Part shown: in pieces, positions 1 through 11,558 of the stretch
How positions within the stretch are numbered: the stretch's first letter is position 1
How the letters are laid out: each line of letters starts with the position of its first letter
Source: Didymella arachidicola
Lineage: Eukaryota; Ascomycota; Dothideomycetes; Pleosporales; Didymellaceae
NCBI GenBank assembly: GCA_016630955.3
Contig: CM049991.1
Span: 496,001 to 560,000 of the forward strand
Direction of reading: 5' to 3'
Length of the DNA stretch: 64,000 nucleotides
Translations under genes and position numbers: made by a program
Notes under the pieces: generated by a model
Told to the model about the DNA's origin: nothing
The model's input: only the letters and a program-made list of their open reading frames with translations
Database searches by the model: none

Positions 1-192
1 CTCGCCTTCGACCACAGCCTGTAAGTACTACCTCTCGTGCCTTGACTGAACGACACTGAAAATTCCTCTCAGTTACTGTGCCTGACTCATTCGTCTGCCA
101 GATCATCAGCAATCGTGAACTCGCTGACACTGTGACAATTCGCGATACTTTCAAAACGGTACTGTGTTGAACACCACTGACTTCAATCCCAG

Positions 193-2040
193 CCTGCTGT
201 CTCCACTCCTGCTGCGTCACTGCCTATCTCGGGTATTGATGTATCACTGCCGGTATCGACACCTGGCGCATCGAATCCAGCCTCTATTCCAGGGTCGCTG
301 CCAGCTTCGATCCCCGCAATCTCAACACCTGCTGCGTCACTGCCTATCTCGGGTATTGATGTATCACTGCCGGTATCGACACCTGGCGCATCGAATCCAG
401 CCTCTATTCCAGGGTCGCTGCCAGCTTCGATCCCCGCAATCTCAACACCTGCTGCGTCACTGCCTATCTCGGGTATTGATGTATCACTGCCGGTATCGAC
501 ACCTGGCGCATCGAATCCAGCCTCTATTCCAGGGTCGCTGCCAGCTTCGATCCCCGTGATCTCGACACCTAGCGCACCAGTCTCTGTCCCTGGCGGTAGC
601 GTCCCAGTCTCAACTCCAGCTGTATCGTTGCCAGCTGTATCGTTGCCATCTGTCCCTGGCGGTAGCGTCCCTGGCGGTAGCATCCCAGTCTCAACCCCAG
701 CTGCATTGTTGCCATCTGCTGGCCCAATCCAGTCCACACCTATATCAGTACCTGGCGGCTCTGTGGGTCCAATCGAGGGAACACCTAGTACACCAATTCT
801 TGGTTCGTCCCCCCTGAGCACTGGTCCCCCGCTGACAATTCCCGTCACAACACCGGTTTCGCTACCTTCCTCAACTTCAGTTTCGACTCCAGCGGTATCA
901 CTACCAGGTGGTGGTTCTGCGGGTCCAGTACAGTCAAATCCTATCAGCAGACCTGTTAGCTCACCGACAGTCGCTCCATCAGGCGCTCCTACTGTCATCG
1001 ATATCCCTCAAGGTGATTACCAGGGATGCTACGCCGACATTCTTAGTAGCACTGGTGTCAGTCTTCTCGTCGGCCCCTCTCTAAATGGCCAAACCAACTT
1101 GACACTCGAGATCTGCCAATCATTCTGTACCACTGCCGTCGGCGGTCCTTACAAGTACTTCGGTATTGAGAATGGTCAGGACTGCAACTGTGGTAATGCT
1201 TTCCAGCACGACGCCATTCCCTACGATGGTACTGTCAGCGACTGTATCACCCCCTGTGCTGGCGATCCTACCCAGAAGTGCGGTGCTTCCAACCGGTTGA
1301 GCGTCTACATTAACGCCGCTGCTCTCCCAATTAGCACCAACCCTTCGGACCCGATCTCGATTCCCGCTTCTGCATCGACTCCTGGCGTGTCGGTCCCTGT
1401 TACAACTCCGATCAGCACGCCAGTTGAGTCTGTACCAGTATCCGAACCCAGCCCCGCGGTATCGACGCCTGGTGACAACGGCTCTGCTGCTCCTGTGCAG
1501 ACCGCTCCTGTCAGCTCCAGCAACTCGATTGTTCTGCCAACCAATCCCGTGGACACCATTGGGCCCATTGCGAATGAGCCACCCGTCATCACCACACCTC
1601 TTCCGAGCAGCGCCGGTGCAGGCAACCAAATTTCACCCGCTGCGTCACCCACACGCCGTCCCTTGTTCAGCCCGTACCCTAACCGCCCTCCATCGGAGGC
1701 TGGTGAGGGTGTTGATACACCCTACTTCAACTCGCCGGGCTGGCAGCCACGCCCTTACCCACCAAACTACAACGGCCAGAAACCTCGTCCTACAACCAAG
1801 AAGCCCTCGAAGCCTAGTTATCCCACTAAGCTTCCCAAGCCCCAGCCCCAACCTCAGCCTGGCTACCCCGTTAACAACGGATATCCCGTCAACAACGGTG
1901 GCCAGCCCCAGCCTAAGCCGTACCCCACCAAGACACGACCGACTGCTACGCGCAGGCCTTGGAAGCCGCGTCCCACTGCTCGTCCGTGGGAGGGTGGTAA
2001 CGGGTACCGCAACGAGAGGAGGTGGTTCGGCTTGTGGTAA
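193..2040 (+). CDS. WSC-domain, Ser/Thr/Pro-rich secreted or cell-wall protein (5' end outside window)
   Basis: The frame is open for 615 codons from about 193 to a TAA at 2038-2040. It is bounded upstream by an in-frame TGA at 178, just before a plausible acceptor (CAG ending at 192). Earlier exons probably lie at 1-20 (followed by GTAAGT) and perhaps 73-114, so the true start is outside the window. About 270 residues of low-complexity S/T/P/G/V sequence come first, including three 40-residue tandem repeats. A WSC domain follows at about residues 273-375 with all eight cysteines, from GDYQGCYAD to QKCGASNRLSVY. A second S/P-rich linker leads to a basic Pro-rich tail ending RRWFGLW. WSC domains bind carbohydrate in wall sensors and secreted proteins. 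No C-terminal membrane helix or GPI signal is visible, so a secreted wall-associated role is more likely than a WSC1-type sensor. Confidence 0.85.
   Translation, partial: PAVSTPAASLPISGIDVSLPVSTPGASNPASIPGSLPASIPAISTPAASLPISGIDVSLPVSTPGASNPASIPGSLPASIPAISTPAASLPISGIDVSLPVSTPGASNPASIPGSLPASIPVISTPSAPVSVPGGSVPVSTPAVSLPAVSLPSVPGGSVPGGSIPVSTPAALLPSAGPIQSTPISVPGGSVGPIEGTPSTPILGSSPLSTGPPLTIPVTTPVSLPSSTSVSTPAVSLPGGGSAGPVQSNPISRPVSSPTVAPSGAPTVIDIPQGDYQGCYADILSSTGVSLLVGPSLNGQTNLTLEICQSFCTTAVGGPYKYFGIENGQDCNCGNAFQHDAIPYDGTVSDCITPCAGDPTQKCGASNRLSVYINAAALPISTNPSDPISIPASASTPGVSVPVTTPISTPVESVPVSEPSPAVSTPGDNGSAAPVQTAPVSSSNSIVLPTNPVDTIGPIANEPPVITTPLPSSAGAGNQISPAASPTRRPLFSPYPNRPPSEAGEGVDTPYFNSPGWQPRPYPPNYNGQKPRPTTKKPSKPSYPTKLPKPQPQPQPGYPVNNGYPVNNGGQPQPKPYPTKTRPTATRRPWKPRPTARPWEGGNGYRNERRWFGLW
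208..567 (+). repeat. Three tandem copies of a 120-bp coding minisatellite
   Basis: Copies lie at 208-327, 328-447 and 448-567. The first two are identical over 120 nt and the third differs only in its last few bases. The period is a multiple of three, so each unit encodes 40 residues of S/T/P/A/I-rich linker in the WSC protein frame. Identity at synonymous sites implies very recent expansion or ongoing homogenisation. Confidence 0.97.
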
Positions 2041-2635
2041 AGCGACTCCTTCGGTTTATATGGTTGTGTATGAATAAGGATAGTACTTTTAGGATAGGAG
2101 GAGGATTTCTCAGCCAGTCATCGGTTTGATGGCTGTGCTCACACTCGTTTGATAAAGAATCTGTATGGCTTTTGCATAGCGCTTTGTTTTCGATTCTGAT
2201 CTCAGTCCACTAGGGCCTGAGAGTTATTAGTAATGCATTCGTTCCGTGCCTCACCTGGTTCTTCTCATGTCCCGTATTGTCTCTTGAGAGATTGTCTGAT
2301 TCACAAAGCAGTCAGTAACAGAGTAGCAGGTGCAGAAAACTGTATTGAAGTCCATCATGCGGATAGAATATGCTTTGGCCACGCCAGGTCTTGTTCCAAT
2401 TCAGGCCGTCTCGAATGGAATCTATGGATATCGTAAAGAGCTTATGCAACTAGAAAAGAACACATCTGAAAGTAGGGTTCGCTAGGTGACTTCTGCAACC
2501 TTGAGGATCAGCTTCAGAATGTAGAGTAGACTCATAGGCTTCAGAGAACCGAGAGTCCACAGCAGTACCAGAGCCGTTCACGGTCTCGGATCCAGAACTT
2601 ATAGAAGTCATGGAGGCCTCAACGACATCGACAGA
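2041..2635. other. Intergenic, convergent 3' flanks
   Basis: This stretch lies between the stops of the WSC gene (+) and the J-protein gene (-) and should hold both 3' UTRs. Short open frames here lack protein-like composition. I see no RNA gene or repeat. Confidence 0.6.
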
Positions 2636-4539
2636 CTATGCCGTTGCCTTCTCTTTCTCCTTTTCCTTCTTGTCATGGTGGTGCTTGTGCTTCTCTTTCT
2701 TGTCGTGCTTGCTCTCCTTCTTTGCCGCGGCTTCGGCCATCAGCTGCTCGAAGGCCATAAAGTCACCCTCCTCTTCGGGATCGCGCTCAGCCTGGGAGCA
2801 ATGTTAGTAGTGCTCTGTCACAAGCAGGTTTGTGAAGGTAACAGCCTACCTTCTGGCACATCTCCCCAATGATGACCAGCGCATGCGCTCTCTCGACCCG
2901 CTTCTCTATCTTGACCTTCTTGTCGTTGAGCACGTTATCGCACACATCGCGCAGCACGCTTTGGATCTCGAACTTGCTTCCACGCCATGCAGCTGCGAGG
3001 ATCTTGCCGGTGACCTTCTTCTCATACTCAGCCTTCTTCTCGTCTGTCCAGGCTTCGCCGCCCTGCTCTTCCAGCTTGGCCATTTCCTCCATGGTGAGTT
3101 GGGCGTCAATAGCGGCGCTCATGGTGTTCCATGTGTCCTTGACGAGAGTGCCCTTGTCCTTGATGCGAGAAAAGAAGCCAGAAATGCCGAGGAACTTTTG
3201 CGACTTGAGGAAGGATGATGCCTTCATGAGGTATGTCGCGCCGATTGCGTGTAAGATCTCCAGACCGAAAGACTCCATCTTGAGATTCTCGATTTCGAGA
3301 GCAATCTTATCCTTGAAAGCCTTGGTGACGTCGGTGGCCTTGTCTGTTTCAGTCCATAGCGAGATGCGCTCGATGAGCTTCTTAGAGAGGTTGTTGACGC
3401 GCTCGTCGCGGATCTTCTTGCGCTCCAGCTCGTACGCGGCAAGTTCCTCACGCTGCTCTTTTGTAAGACCGCCCTTCTTGTTCTTCTCCTTGTTACGGAG
3501 CTCCTTCTCGGCATCAGTCATGTTGGCTGCCTCCATGCGCGCATCCTCCTCGGTCTTGTCCATAATCGCAGGTCGAATTGGGATGCCGCGGGGCTTTGGT
3601 GTGCTTGCGCCAGAAGACGTCCCCGCAGGAACGGCAGCAGGAGCAGCGGTAGAGGCATCAGCGGCGGGTTCGGCGTACGCAGGTGGTGGTGCAGCGTATA
3701 CTGGAGGAGCATCAGCAGAAGAGGAAGCTGCAGCACGCTCTGCAGCGGCTTCTGCCTCCTTCGCTTTGGCGCCAGCGCTGGGTTCCGTGGTAGGAGTCGC
3801 GGTTGCGGCCTCGGTGGCAGGTGTTGCGCCAGTTGTGCCGGCCGTTTGGCCAGCAGCGGTGGATGCAGAGCCCTCAGCAGCAGCTTCAGCACGAGCAGCC
3901 TCGGCCTCGGCAGCCTCCTGTTCCTCCATTTCACGCATGGAGATCTCCATGGTCTTGGTGAGGTCCTTCATGAGGGAGATCTCACCGATCCTGCGTCTGT
4001 CAGCCTCCGATGTCTGCAGCAGCAGCTTCACAAGTTGTACTTACCAGTCGACGAAGGCCTCTCCACCAAAGATCATGGTGAAGAACTCAGAGGGATCCTC
4101 TGTCACATTGTCAGCAGGCTGCAGCCAATATGCCTCGGCCATGCACATACCGAATCCGCTCTGAGGGACTGCGCCCTCCTTGCCATACTTGTCGTAGTTT
4201 GCACGCAGCTGATCGTCGCTGAGAACTTGGTATGCTTCTCCGATCTACATTATGTGAGCCCCGCTATCTCTACAGCCTTGGGGCAATGTCGATGTAGACT
4301 GCAAGTTGTGTCGTGTCGCAGGCATTTAACGTACCTCCTGGAACTTTGCGTGTGCGGTCTCATCACCGGGGTTCTTGTCTGTCTCATGTTAGATCCGCTG
4401 ACTGCCGTTGCTATGCAAGAACCGTGTGGTTACCGGGGTGCAGCTTTATCGCAAGTTTGCGGTATGCCTTCTTGATTTCGAGCTCGGTCGCTGTGGGCGG
4501 TACGCCCAGGGCGTCGTAGTATGCGGTCTCTAGCACCAT
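2636..4539 (-). CDS. J-domain protein with DnaJ-X domain (CAJ1/DJP1 type)
   Basis: The model has six exons: 4434-4539, 4335-4378, 4151-4244, 4045-4099, 2851-3990 and 2636-2791. The product starts MVLETAYYDALGV, a canonical J domain. Its HPD motif is interrupted by the first intron (HP, then D from exon 2, giving HPDKNPGDE). Downstream is the EDPSEFF/FGGEAFVDWIGE signature of the CAJ1 family, then an Ala/Glu-rich low-complexity linker and an alpha-helical DnaJ-X region. The C terminus is a Lys/His-rich tail. J proteins stimulate Hsp70 ATPase. Yeast relatives are Caj1 (membrane-associated) and Djp1 (peroxisomal import), and the sequence does not decide between them. An upstream in-frame ATG near 4650 lies outside the conserved J domain and was not used. 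Confidence 0.93.
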
Positions 4540-5104
4540 CTTGCAAATAATAAACGTGTGCAAGGGGAAGTCAGAAAGTCGATGGAAGCCGTTGGGCTGG
4601 GTATGAGGATGGCCAGGCGGTACTCGCAAAATGTGGCCCTGCACCGCCACTAAAATGACGCAGCTTCACATGGCAGACGGTAACGCGGCAACGCACGGCT
4701 GGGGCTCGCGCGTGTGTACTACTTTCACTTTTGCGCCAGACATGACACTCGTGGCTCGTATGACTATGCTTGTACTCTCATTCACGATTTTGTTTAATAA
4801 AAGGGCTCATATCTATCAAACTTGAATCCTGAACCCACGTACCGCCCGAGTTTCATCACTCGTCATGACCATAAATCATGTCAGACCCCAAGACGACCAA
4901 TCGCCGCCCATGCAGACGCCATGCTAGAAACCCAATCCCGTTATCATGATCGATACGTGAAATACTTTTGGGTAAACCGGGTAGTAAGTTACGCTTGAGC
5001 GCGGCCAGCTGTGGCCATGCCCCAGCGCTTTGGACAGAGAAATCGCATAGGCGAACCTCCGCTCCACCTTGTTGAAATTCGTCGTCTCAGCGCTTTGCTG
5101 TTAC
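4540..5104. other. Intergenic: J-protein promoter side and eIF4E 3' flank
   Basis: Both flanking genes are on the minus strand. The part next to 4540 should carry the J-protein promoter and 5' UTR, and the part next to 5104 the eIF4E 3' UTR. I see no gene, tRNA-like element or repeat. Confidence 0.5.
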
Positions 5105-5967
5105 TTAGACGGTGAACTTGGCCTTCGCACGTGTGCTGCCAGAGTGCGCAGCATCAGTGTGACCAGAGAACTCGACAGGCTCATTCTCCTTGAGCTGAAG
5201 AGCTTGCTTGAATCGCTTGCCAATCTTCTGAAGAGTCTCCTTGCCCTGCTCTGCTGTCCTGGGGCCGGCCGCACGGCCAACGGAGCGAGTCCACAGACCG
5301 ATACGGTAGAATCCTCGCCTAACATTAACAACTACACCCATGACCTCATTGTCGTCCTCGTCCTCAAGGTTCTCGCCAATGGCAGCGAGCATAACGTGGA
5401 GCCAGAGCGCGTCGATGTTGATGGCCTTCTTGTCCTTGAACTGGAAAGCCCACTTGCCGCCGTGTTTGTTCTGGGAGTCTTCCCACTCGGGGCGAACACC
5501 TCTCTTGAAGAGATGGTAGTCAGACTTCAGCGCCAAGTCGGATGTGGGTGTGATGTTGTTCTACATATGTTATTAGCACAGCCAACTTCGGATTGTAGAG
5601 CTGTAGCACATACGTAGATGCCCCAGAATTCCTCGACCGAGTCGAACGAAATGACCTCCTTGAGCAGCTCAGCCCAGTTGTCACCCTATGATTGTTAGTA
5701 TAACCCTAACGCACATTATAACTGTCTACGCACCTTGCCGCTCGGAGGCTTGGTAAACCATAGGGTCCATGTGTTCATGAGCGGGTGTTTGACGTTGAAG
5801 TTCTCAGGATCATGGAACACGGTCTTGACGGCGCTGCCGTCTGTGGCGGCGTTGGTCGAGGGCTTATCCTGGCTCTCAGACGTCGTGTTGCCATCAACGG
5901 GCGAGATGGGGATGGTGTCCAGAGGGACCTGCTGGGAGGGATTCGGTGCAGTGGCAACGTCAGCCAT
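5105..5967 (-). CDS. Translation initiation factor eIF4E (mRNA cap-binding protein)
   Basis: Three exons (5734-5967, 5614-5685, 5105-5560) give 253 residues. The intron at 5686-5733 has a perfect TACTAAC branch point. After a disordered N terminus of about 55 residues comes the eIF4E core: HPLMNTWTLWF, SFDSVEEFWGIYN (first cap-stacking Trp region), RPEWED (second cap-stacking Trp) and GGKWAFQFKD. The fold ends near residue 220, and the tail includes FSGHTDA and a C-terminal TRAKAKFTV. eIF4E binds the m7G cap and recruits eIF4G to start cap-dependent translation. Length and motifs are normal for the family. The start is the ATG giving MADVATAPN; no upstream ATG in frame competes with it. Confidence 0.97.
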
Positions 5968-6476
5968 TGTGGAGGTAGTGCAGAGTGTGTAGAGAGGTTG
6001 TGGTGGCGCGTGATGCTGCGAATCGTACGCGAATGCGGAGGTTGTGGGTGGGTGGATCTAGACGGAGGAGGGGGTCGTTGAAGTCGCGCCGGGCGGTACT
6101 TCAAGATTGAGTAGTCGCGAAGGTGTTCTGCCTAGATTGCTACAGAAGGTGAGAGCGGTGTATGCGCGGTGAAGCAGTAGCAGCTGGCGTGTGTGTCTGC
6201 TGTCGCTCGCGACTCCCGCCCTCTGTTCAAGCGAAAAAAGACGCCAAGCCACTAGTGAAGCATAACCTTTAGACAAAACACCATGGAGGCCGCGTTCAGG
6301 CACGTGTGGACAAAGACTGTCTCGGAGTCAAAGGTGTACGTACTACATTGTTGCGAAAGAAGCCCGCATTGGTCGTTGAAGATGTGTCAGGACTGACTGC
6401 ATTCTTGTGTCTACAAAAAGGTATGTCGCTGCCATTATAATACATGTGGACGTGAAGATTACTATTTTCTTGCTGC
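5968..6476. other. Intergenic: eIF4E promoter and ERG9 3' flank
   Basis: This holds the presumed eIF4E promoter and 5' UTR next to 5967 and the ERG9 3' UTR next to 6477. A GTACGT-type donor on the plus strand near 6336 is not attached to any convincing coding sequence. Confidence 0.45.
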
Positions 6477-8092
6477 TTAAAGCTCGCTTTTCTCGGTCAC
6501 AACCTTCACTGTCTCGATGACCTTGGGCTCTGCCCAGCCCAATAAATCTCTCACTTGGTTTTTGATCTCGTAGTACGCGATGTCGAATCGCGCGCCAGCA
6601 AGGTAGGCAACAAAGATCTGCGTGTTGTTAGCGCACGTTTCAGCATGAAGGCTTCTCCGACTTACCATGGAAGACGTGATAACCAGCACTGTCAAGATGA
6701 CGGCTGAGGTCATGTAGATCAAATCCCACTTGTCCTCGTACGCCTGCTTCTTCGCCTTTTCGGCCTCCTCGACGCTGGCAGGCGACTTGGTGTCCACAGG
6801 CGGCTTCTGCGAAGGGAAGATAGACTCGATGAACTGTTCTACCTGCACGGACGTCAGCGCGATCTCCGAAAGTTCCAGGCTTTCTTACCCTTCCAAGGGT
6901 GATGCTAATCTTCAGGAAGTTGGGATCGTGCGGGTTGTTCTTCTTCGCGATCTTGCGGCTGTACCGTCTGAATACTTCGCATACAAGCTGGAGATTCTGC
7001 GATGACTCTACCATCAACTGGCAAGCCTCACCCTTGGTAATCTTAACGTTCTTCTGGAAGATGTCGTAGTTCTGGAAGCAGGCATTCAATGTCGCAATGG
7101 CCATAGTCTGAGGAATGGCACAGAAGTTGAACACACTTTGCTCCCTCAGACCTGCAAGGTAGTATAAGCAATCGTCGGCGCGAGTCAGAGCTGTGTAGAT
7201 CATCTCTGAGCTGCAGTCCAGAGCCTTCTGCTTGTTCTCTGGCGCGAAGAGGTCCTCAAACTTGTCGACGTGCTTGGACCAGATTTCCTTGGGCCAAAAT
7301 CGTCGGTTGTCGTCCAGATCCTCCTTGATGTCGCGGGTGATATTGACCTGTTGGAGGAATTGGCCCATAGACTCCATGAGCTCTGGCTTCTTCAGCAGCG
7401 CGGCGTTGGCAAGACCTGCCTCAACAAAAAGGCGCGTCAGACCCTCACCAACAAGACCTGCCACGTAGTGGCAGTACAGCTCGTAGTCCTTGATCGTGTT
7501 GACGCCGACCAAGTTGTGCTCTGCGTTGTTCGCGTAGTCTGCCATGCCGTTGCCCATGCGCTTCGTAATGTCCTTGATGATCTCCCTGTACGCCGGCTTG
7601 ATGTGCTTGAACTCCTCGATGACCACATTAAACTCGACCAACAGCTGCCTGTCCTTTTCGTTTGGCCCGTTCTCCGTGAATGTCCACCCGTCCTTCTCCA
7701 GAATATCTTGGAAATTGCGCAGTACAGGCTCTTTCTTCTCAAGCGGAATGGTCATGTCGTCTTCCACGGTATCGAGTCCGCGCAGAATCAGGTAGAACAG
7801 TGTGACGGGGACGAGCAGCTCGGGATGCAGCTCCATGATGACAGCCGCAAAACTGCGGCTCGTCAGGTTGAGGAAGTGGAAGCATCGCTTGAGGTTCGCG
7901 GAGTCCTTGTCTTCGTTGCGCTCGTGGACGGGATTGTGCCAGATCTTCCTGCGCAGTGTCAATGTGGATTTTTTTTGTAAGGACTATGACAGGCGCTATC
8001 GGTTCGCGCAAGGAGTCTGCCTACCACTGGATGATCGAGCGCAACTCGTTAGGGTGGAAGGCATAGTAGGCAATGCTCTTTGGCGACACCAT
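6477..8092 (-). CDS. ERG9: Squalene synthase (farnesyl-diphosphate farnesyltransferase)
   Basis: Four exons (8025-8092, 6889-7948, 6666-6842, 6477-6617) give 481 residues. The enzyme joins two farnesyl diphosphates to squalene via presqualene diphosphate with NADPH, the committed step to ergosterol, in the ER membrane. Visible signatures are the N terminus AFHPNELRSIIQW, the first Asp-rich motif in RGLDTVEDDM, YCHYVAGLVGEGL, and the second Asp-rich motif in NITRDIKEDLDD with the adjoining RRFWPKEIW. A C-terminal hydrophobic helix (IYMTSAVILTVLVI and onward) is split by the last intron, as expected for the ER anchor. Length fits the fungal family. The start ATG at 8092 follows directly from alignment of the N terminus. 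Confidence 0.97.
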
Positions 8093-8728
8093 GGCTGCTG
8101 GAGCTTCAGGGAGTGGACTCGTGTGGGGATGTGGACTAGCGCAGCGTGGAGGTAACTTGACAATTGCGGTCGGCAACGGTTCAATGTCTGGGCTGCTGGC
8201 GAAAGGTGCGTGAATTCAGCGAAGAAGTCAGGCAGCAGGAGCGTACGATGTCGAGGAGCGCGAAGGATGAGCAAAATGCCGCCTGTATTGGGGGCTCGAA
8301 TGCAGCGGCACAATTCATCCGTGCGCAACCGCTACTTGCTCCTTAGCGGCTGCTCATCTCTAGAGCTCCGCATTACCTGAGTAGCTCACCGTCTAGGGGT
8401 TCAGCCGCCAACGAAACAGCAGCAATGTTCGTTCTCGAACGACTAGCGGTTTGAGCTATGACCTAAGCACGTTGAATGTATGACTTGTCATAAGGTGTTC
8501 GCGCATCCAGCTCTCTGGCTTCATTCACTTCATACTTGATTCGTGCAAGCAATACTCCGGCTTGGCTGCAGGATTTCCCCATGCCTCAAGATTCTAGAGG
8601 ACTCAGAGTAGCCTCTAGTGTCACCAATCATATTTAACTCCTACTAAATTCTAGGTGCGCCGCGCATGGGCAGGATATCGTTCAGTCTCATAAAAGCTAC
8701 CAACGCCAACAAAGAGTCTCACGTTGGC
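8093..8728. other. Intergenic: ERG9 upstream region and antiporter 3' flank
   Basis: About 640 bp upstream of ERG9. I looked for coding sequence on both strands and found only short frames without protein-like composition. The sterol-responsive promoter of ERG9 would lie in the part next to 8093, but I cannot point to a specific site. Confidence 0.45.
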
Positions 8729-11558
8729 CTAGTTGGATACTGAGCCGGCCTTGACGACTAGCACGCTGGCACCGAGCTTGCCTTCCCATACCTTCTCAGC
8801 CAATAGTCCCAGTGAGCTTGATGCGCTGGAAGCACTCCTGATCTCATCGGCGTTCTCTGCACCCAGGGCATTGTTCCTGCTGATGTTCCTGCCCAATACG
8901 ATCAAGTCGCCAGCGTTCTTTGGCGACTGGCCAACTTCAATGCTGGCGCGAGCAATGACATCTGTGATCGGCTGTTCAGAAGTGACGGTTTCGAAGACGA
9001 CGCGATTCGACAGATCTGCAGGCAGCGAGGCGCGTAACGATGCGAAGAAAGCCGCATCCTGCTCGCGGGTAGTGAGCGCCGTGGTGGTGATGATAGTCTC
9101 GCCTGCCTTGCTTGGCAAAGTATCGGGGGCCGTAATTGCAGTTGGGTTGCCGAGGAACGAATCTGGTACGTCAAAGTGCACAAGTGTGGCTGTGACTTGA
9201 GCGTTCTCTGCGAGTTGGAGCACAAGGCGCAGTGCAGTACGGTCATCTGCACCACCAAAGAAGGCAAAGAAGATGTGGTGACTGCGGTCTGCAATGGGAG
9301 CTGTGACAGACTGATCCGCGTGCAGACTGACGCTACTGTATGTGCGAGAAAGCTTGAGGTTCGTTTTGCGATCTTTGTTCTTACTGCCTCCGAAGTTCTT
9401 GTTCACTAGAACTGCGACTGGGGTAGTGGACTGCTCGATCGTAGAGTTGACGAACGCAATGTAGGAAGATGCAGCCAGCTTGTTCTTGGTGCCTTTGTCT
9501 TCGATGATGGCCTGCTCTGACATACCGCCGGTCTCGCTCCAAGGAAGGAGAAGTAAGTTTGAGTCCGAGGCACGTGTGGCCAAAGTTTCGGCGAAGGAGG
9601 ACTCAGGAACAACGAGTGCTTCTCCGCTGACGGCAAGGTTGTGCAGACGACCAAAGGTGCGGAAGGTATTGACAACAGGATCGTAGGCAGTGTAGCTCTC
9701 CATCTCGGAGACCTGCATGACGGACGAGCCACGATCTGTCAAGTTCAGTAGACGCAGACCGTAAGCCGCTACCGGTCGGTTGGCCGCGACTTCATCCTGG
9801 GATGATGCACCCGTCTCTTTGCTCGTACTGGCAGCAACGGAAGGATGAAGCTTAGGCGCAGGCGTCTGGGACCCTCCAAAAAGCGATGTGAAGGCAAGCA
9901 GGTTGGGCATGCTGTCAAGACGTAGATATACCGTGACCCGCTTGATCTTCTCAGCAGCTAGCTTGTCGAAGTGGACACCATCCTGGACGCTGTCGGTATT
10001 GTCCAAAGGCTTGCCAGTGTCCCAATCGATCTCACCGCGGCGCCATGCCTCCACCTTCTTCTGGTACCAGGGTGGATAGAAGTACATGGTCAAGGGAGAC
10101 GATGCGAAGGTTGTAACAAGCGCCATGACAACGAAGATTGTGAACGTTCGAGTGCTCAGGATCTTGGCGTTCAATCCGATGTTCTGGCTGTATTAGCGTG
10201 GTCTCTTCGGTGGTGAGATCAGCTTACCAGCACAATAAGTTCGACAAGACCTTTGCAACTCATTAGAGAGCCAACAGCAAAGCACTCGCGCCAGAGCATC
10301 TTAGATCCTCGTGCCGCCAGAGATGCGCCGATGAATTTCGAAAAGAACGCAACCGCAATCACACCGACAACGTAACCCCAAACGATGCCAGAGTCCAGAA
10401 GGCCAATGTTAGTGTTAAGTCCGGATAGTGTGAAGTACAAAGGCAGGAACAAGGCACCGATCAGATCTTCAATCCTTTCAGCAACCTTGATAGCGAACCC
10501 ACCCTCGTGAGGGCAGATCAAACCGGCCATGAAAGCTCCGAAAATGGGATGAACCCCGATGATGCCTGTAAAGAAGGCAGAGCCCAAAGCGATGATGAGC
10601 GTAAGAGCAATGGTACTCTGCGAAGGTCCGTTCTGCAAAGCTCCTGACCTACGCAGCACCCAAATGAAGATCGGTCGGACTAAATAGACAAGGAACAGCA
10701 TGTAGCCTACACAAGTCAACAATACCCATAGTGCTGTAAGGCCGGTGCCTGCATTGACGAGGGCGACACAGAGCGCAAGCAAGATCCAGCCGACCACATC
10801 GTTACCAACACCAGCAGAAAGCACAATGACACCCACAGGTGTCATCAGAAGCTTAAGTTCGGTAAGGATACGGCAAAGCACTGGGAAAGCCTGCTAGTGT
10901 CAACCAAAAGCTCTGAATCATAGACTTGGGTGGCCTACTGTGATAGCCATAGCTACACCAATGAAAAGCATGAAGATAGCAAAGTCAATCTCCACCGTGC
11001 CTGGCTCATCCTTAAACTCATTGTACAGCCCAACTGCGATGGCACATCCCATTCCGAAGGGAATGACCATACTAACGACACCAACATTGAGGGCGATTTT
11101 CCAATTACTGAGCAAGAAACGGAGATCGACTTCAAGACCGATGATGAAGAGGAACAAGGTCAGCCCGAGGTTAGCGACCAAGTTCAGGTTGGTCATAGAC
11201 TGTGAGGGGAAGATCGATTCTGTGAAGCCTGGGATGCGACCGAAGACGGACGGACCGAGGAGGATGCCACCGATAATCTCAGAGATGACGCGAGGCTGGC
11301 GGATCTTCGAAAGAGGCCAGCCAAGAAGCCGGCAGAAAATGATGATGATTGATGCCTGTGATACATGTTGTCAGATGTCGATTCCAGCGCGTGAGAATAC
11401 AGTTTCGGATGTACCTGGACAATAAAAAGAATGATGGGGTTCTTTGCATCAAAATGCACGGGATTGACACCTTCAAGTACCCCAGCCTGAGGTGGAGCTT
11501 TTGGCCGGGCCGTTGCGGAGGCCACGGCTGACGAAGCTGAAGCAACTATCGAGGACAT
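8729..11558 (-). CDS. Cation/H+ antiporter, CPA2 family (KHA1-like)
   Basis: Four exons (11415-11558, 10939-11355, 10228-10890, 8729-10183) encode 892 residues. The N-terminal half is a Na+/H+ exchanger domain with about twelve hydrophobic segments. Visible landmarks include QPRVISEIIGGILLGPS, LGLTLFLFIIGLEVD, ITAFPVLCRILTE (across an intron), SAGVGNDVVGW (the Asp-containing ion-site helix) and GVHPIFGAFMAG. The C-terminal half is soluble and resembles the long cytosolic tail of yeast Kha1, with a fold reminiscent of universal-stress proteins. Kha1 is a K+/H+ antiporter of Golgi-like compartments. The third intron is 44 nt, near the minimum. An in-frame ATG 45 nt upstream (11603) could add 15 residues; I chose MSSIVASASS because homology starts after it. 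Confidence 0.93.

Noticed and set aside
208..567. CRISPR-like array
   Set aside because: The 120-bp units are contiguous with no spacers and encode in-frame protein repeats in a eukaryotic gene.
183..998. 271-codon open frame on the minus strand opposite the WSC gene
   Set aside because: It is the mirror of a low-complexity repeat on the other strand; the plus strand has the WSC domain and a consistent frame.
2869..4164. 431-codon plus-strand open frame
   Set aside because: It is antisense to the J-protein gene, which has family motifs and coherent splice sites; the open frame is a composition effect.
7270..7980. 236-codon plus-strand frame
   Set aside because: It is antisense to squalene synthase, whose catalytic motifs are read on the minus strand.
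6477..8092. Secondary-metabolite gene cluster around ERG9
   Set aside because: Neighbours are eIF4E and a K+/H+ antiporter; there is no P450, PKS, NRPS or other terpene enzyme nearby.
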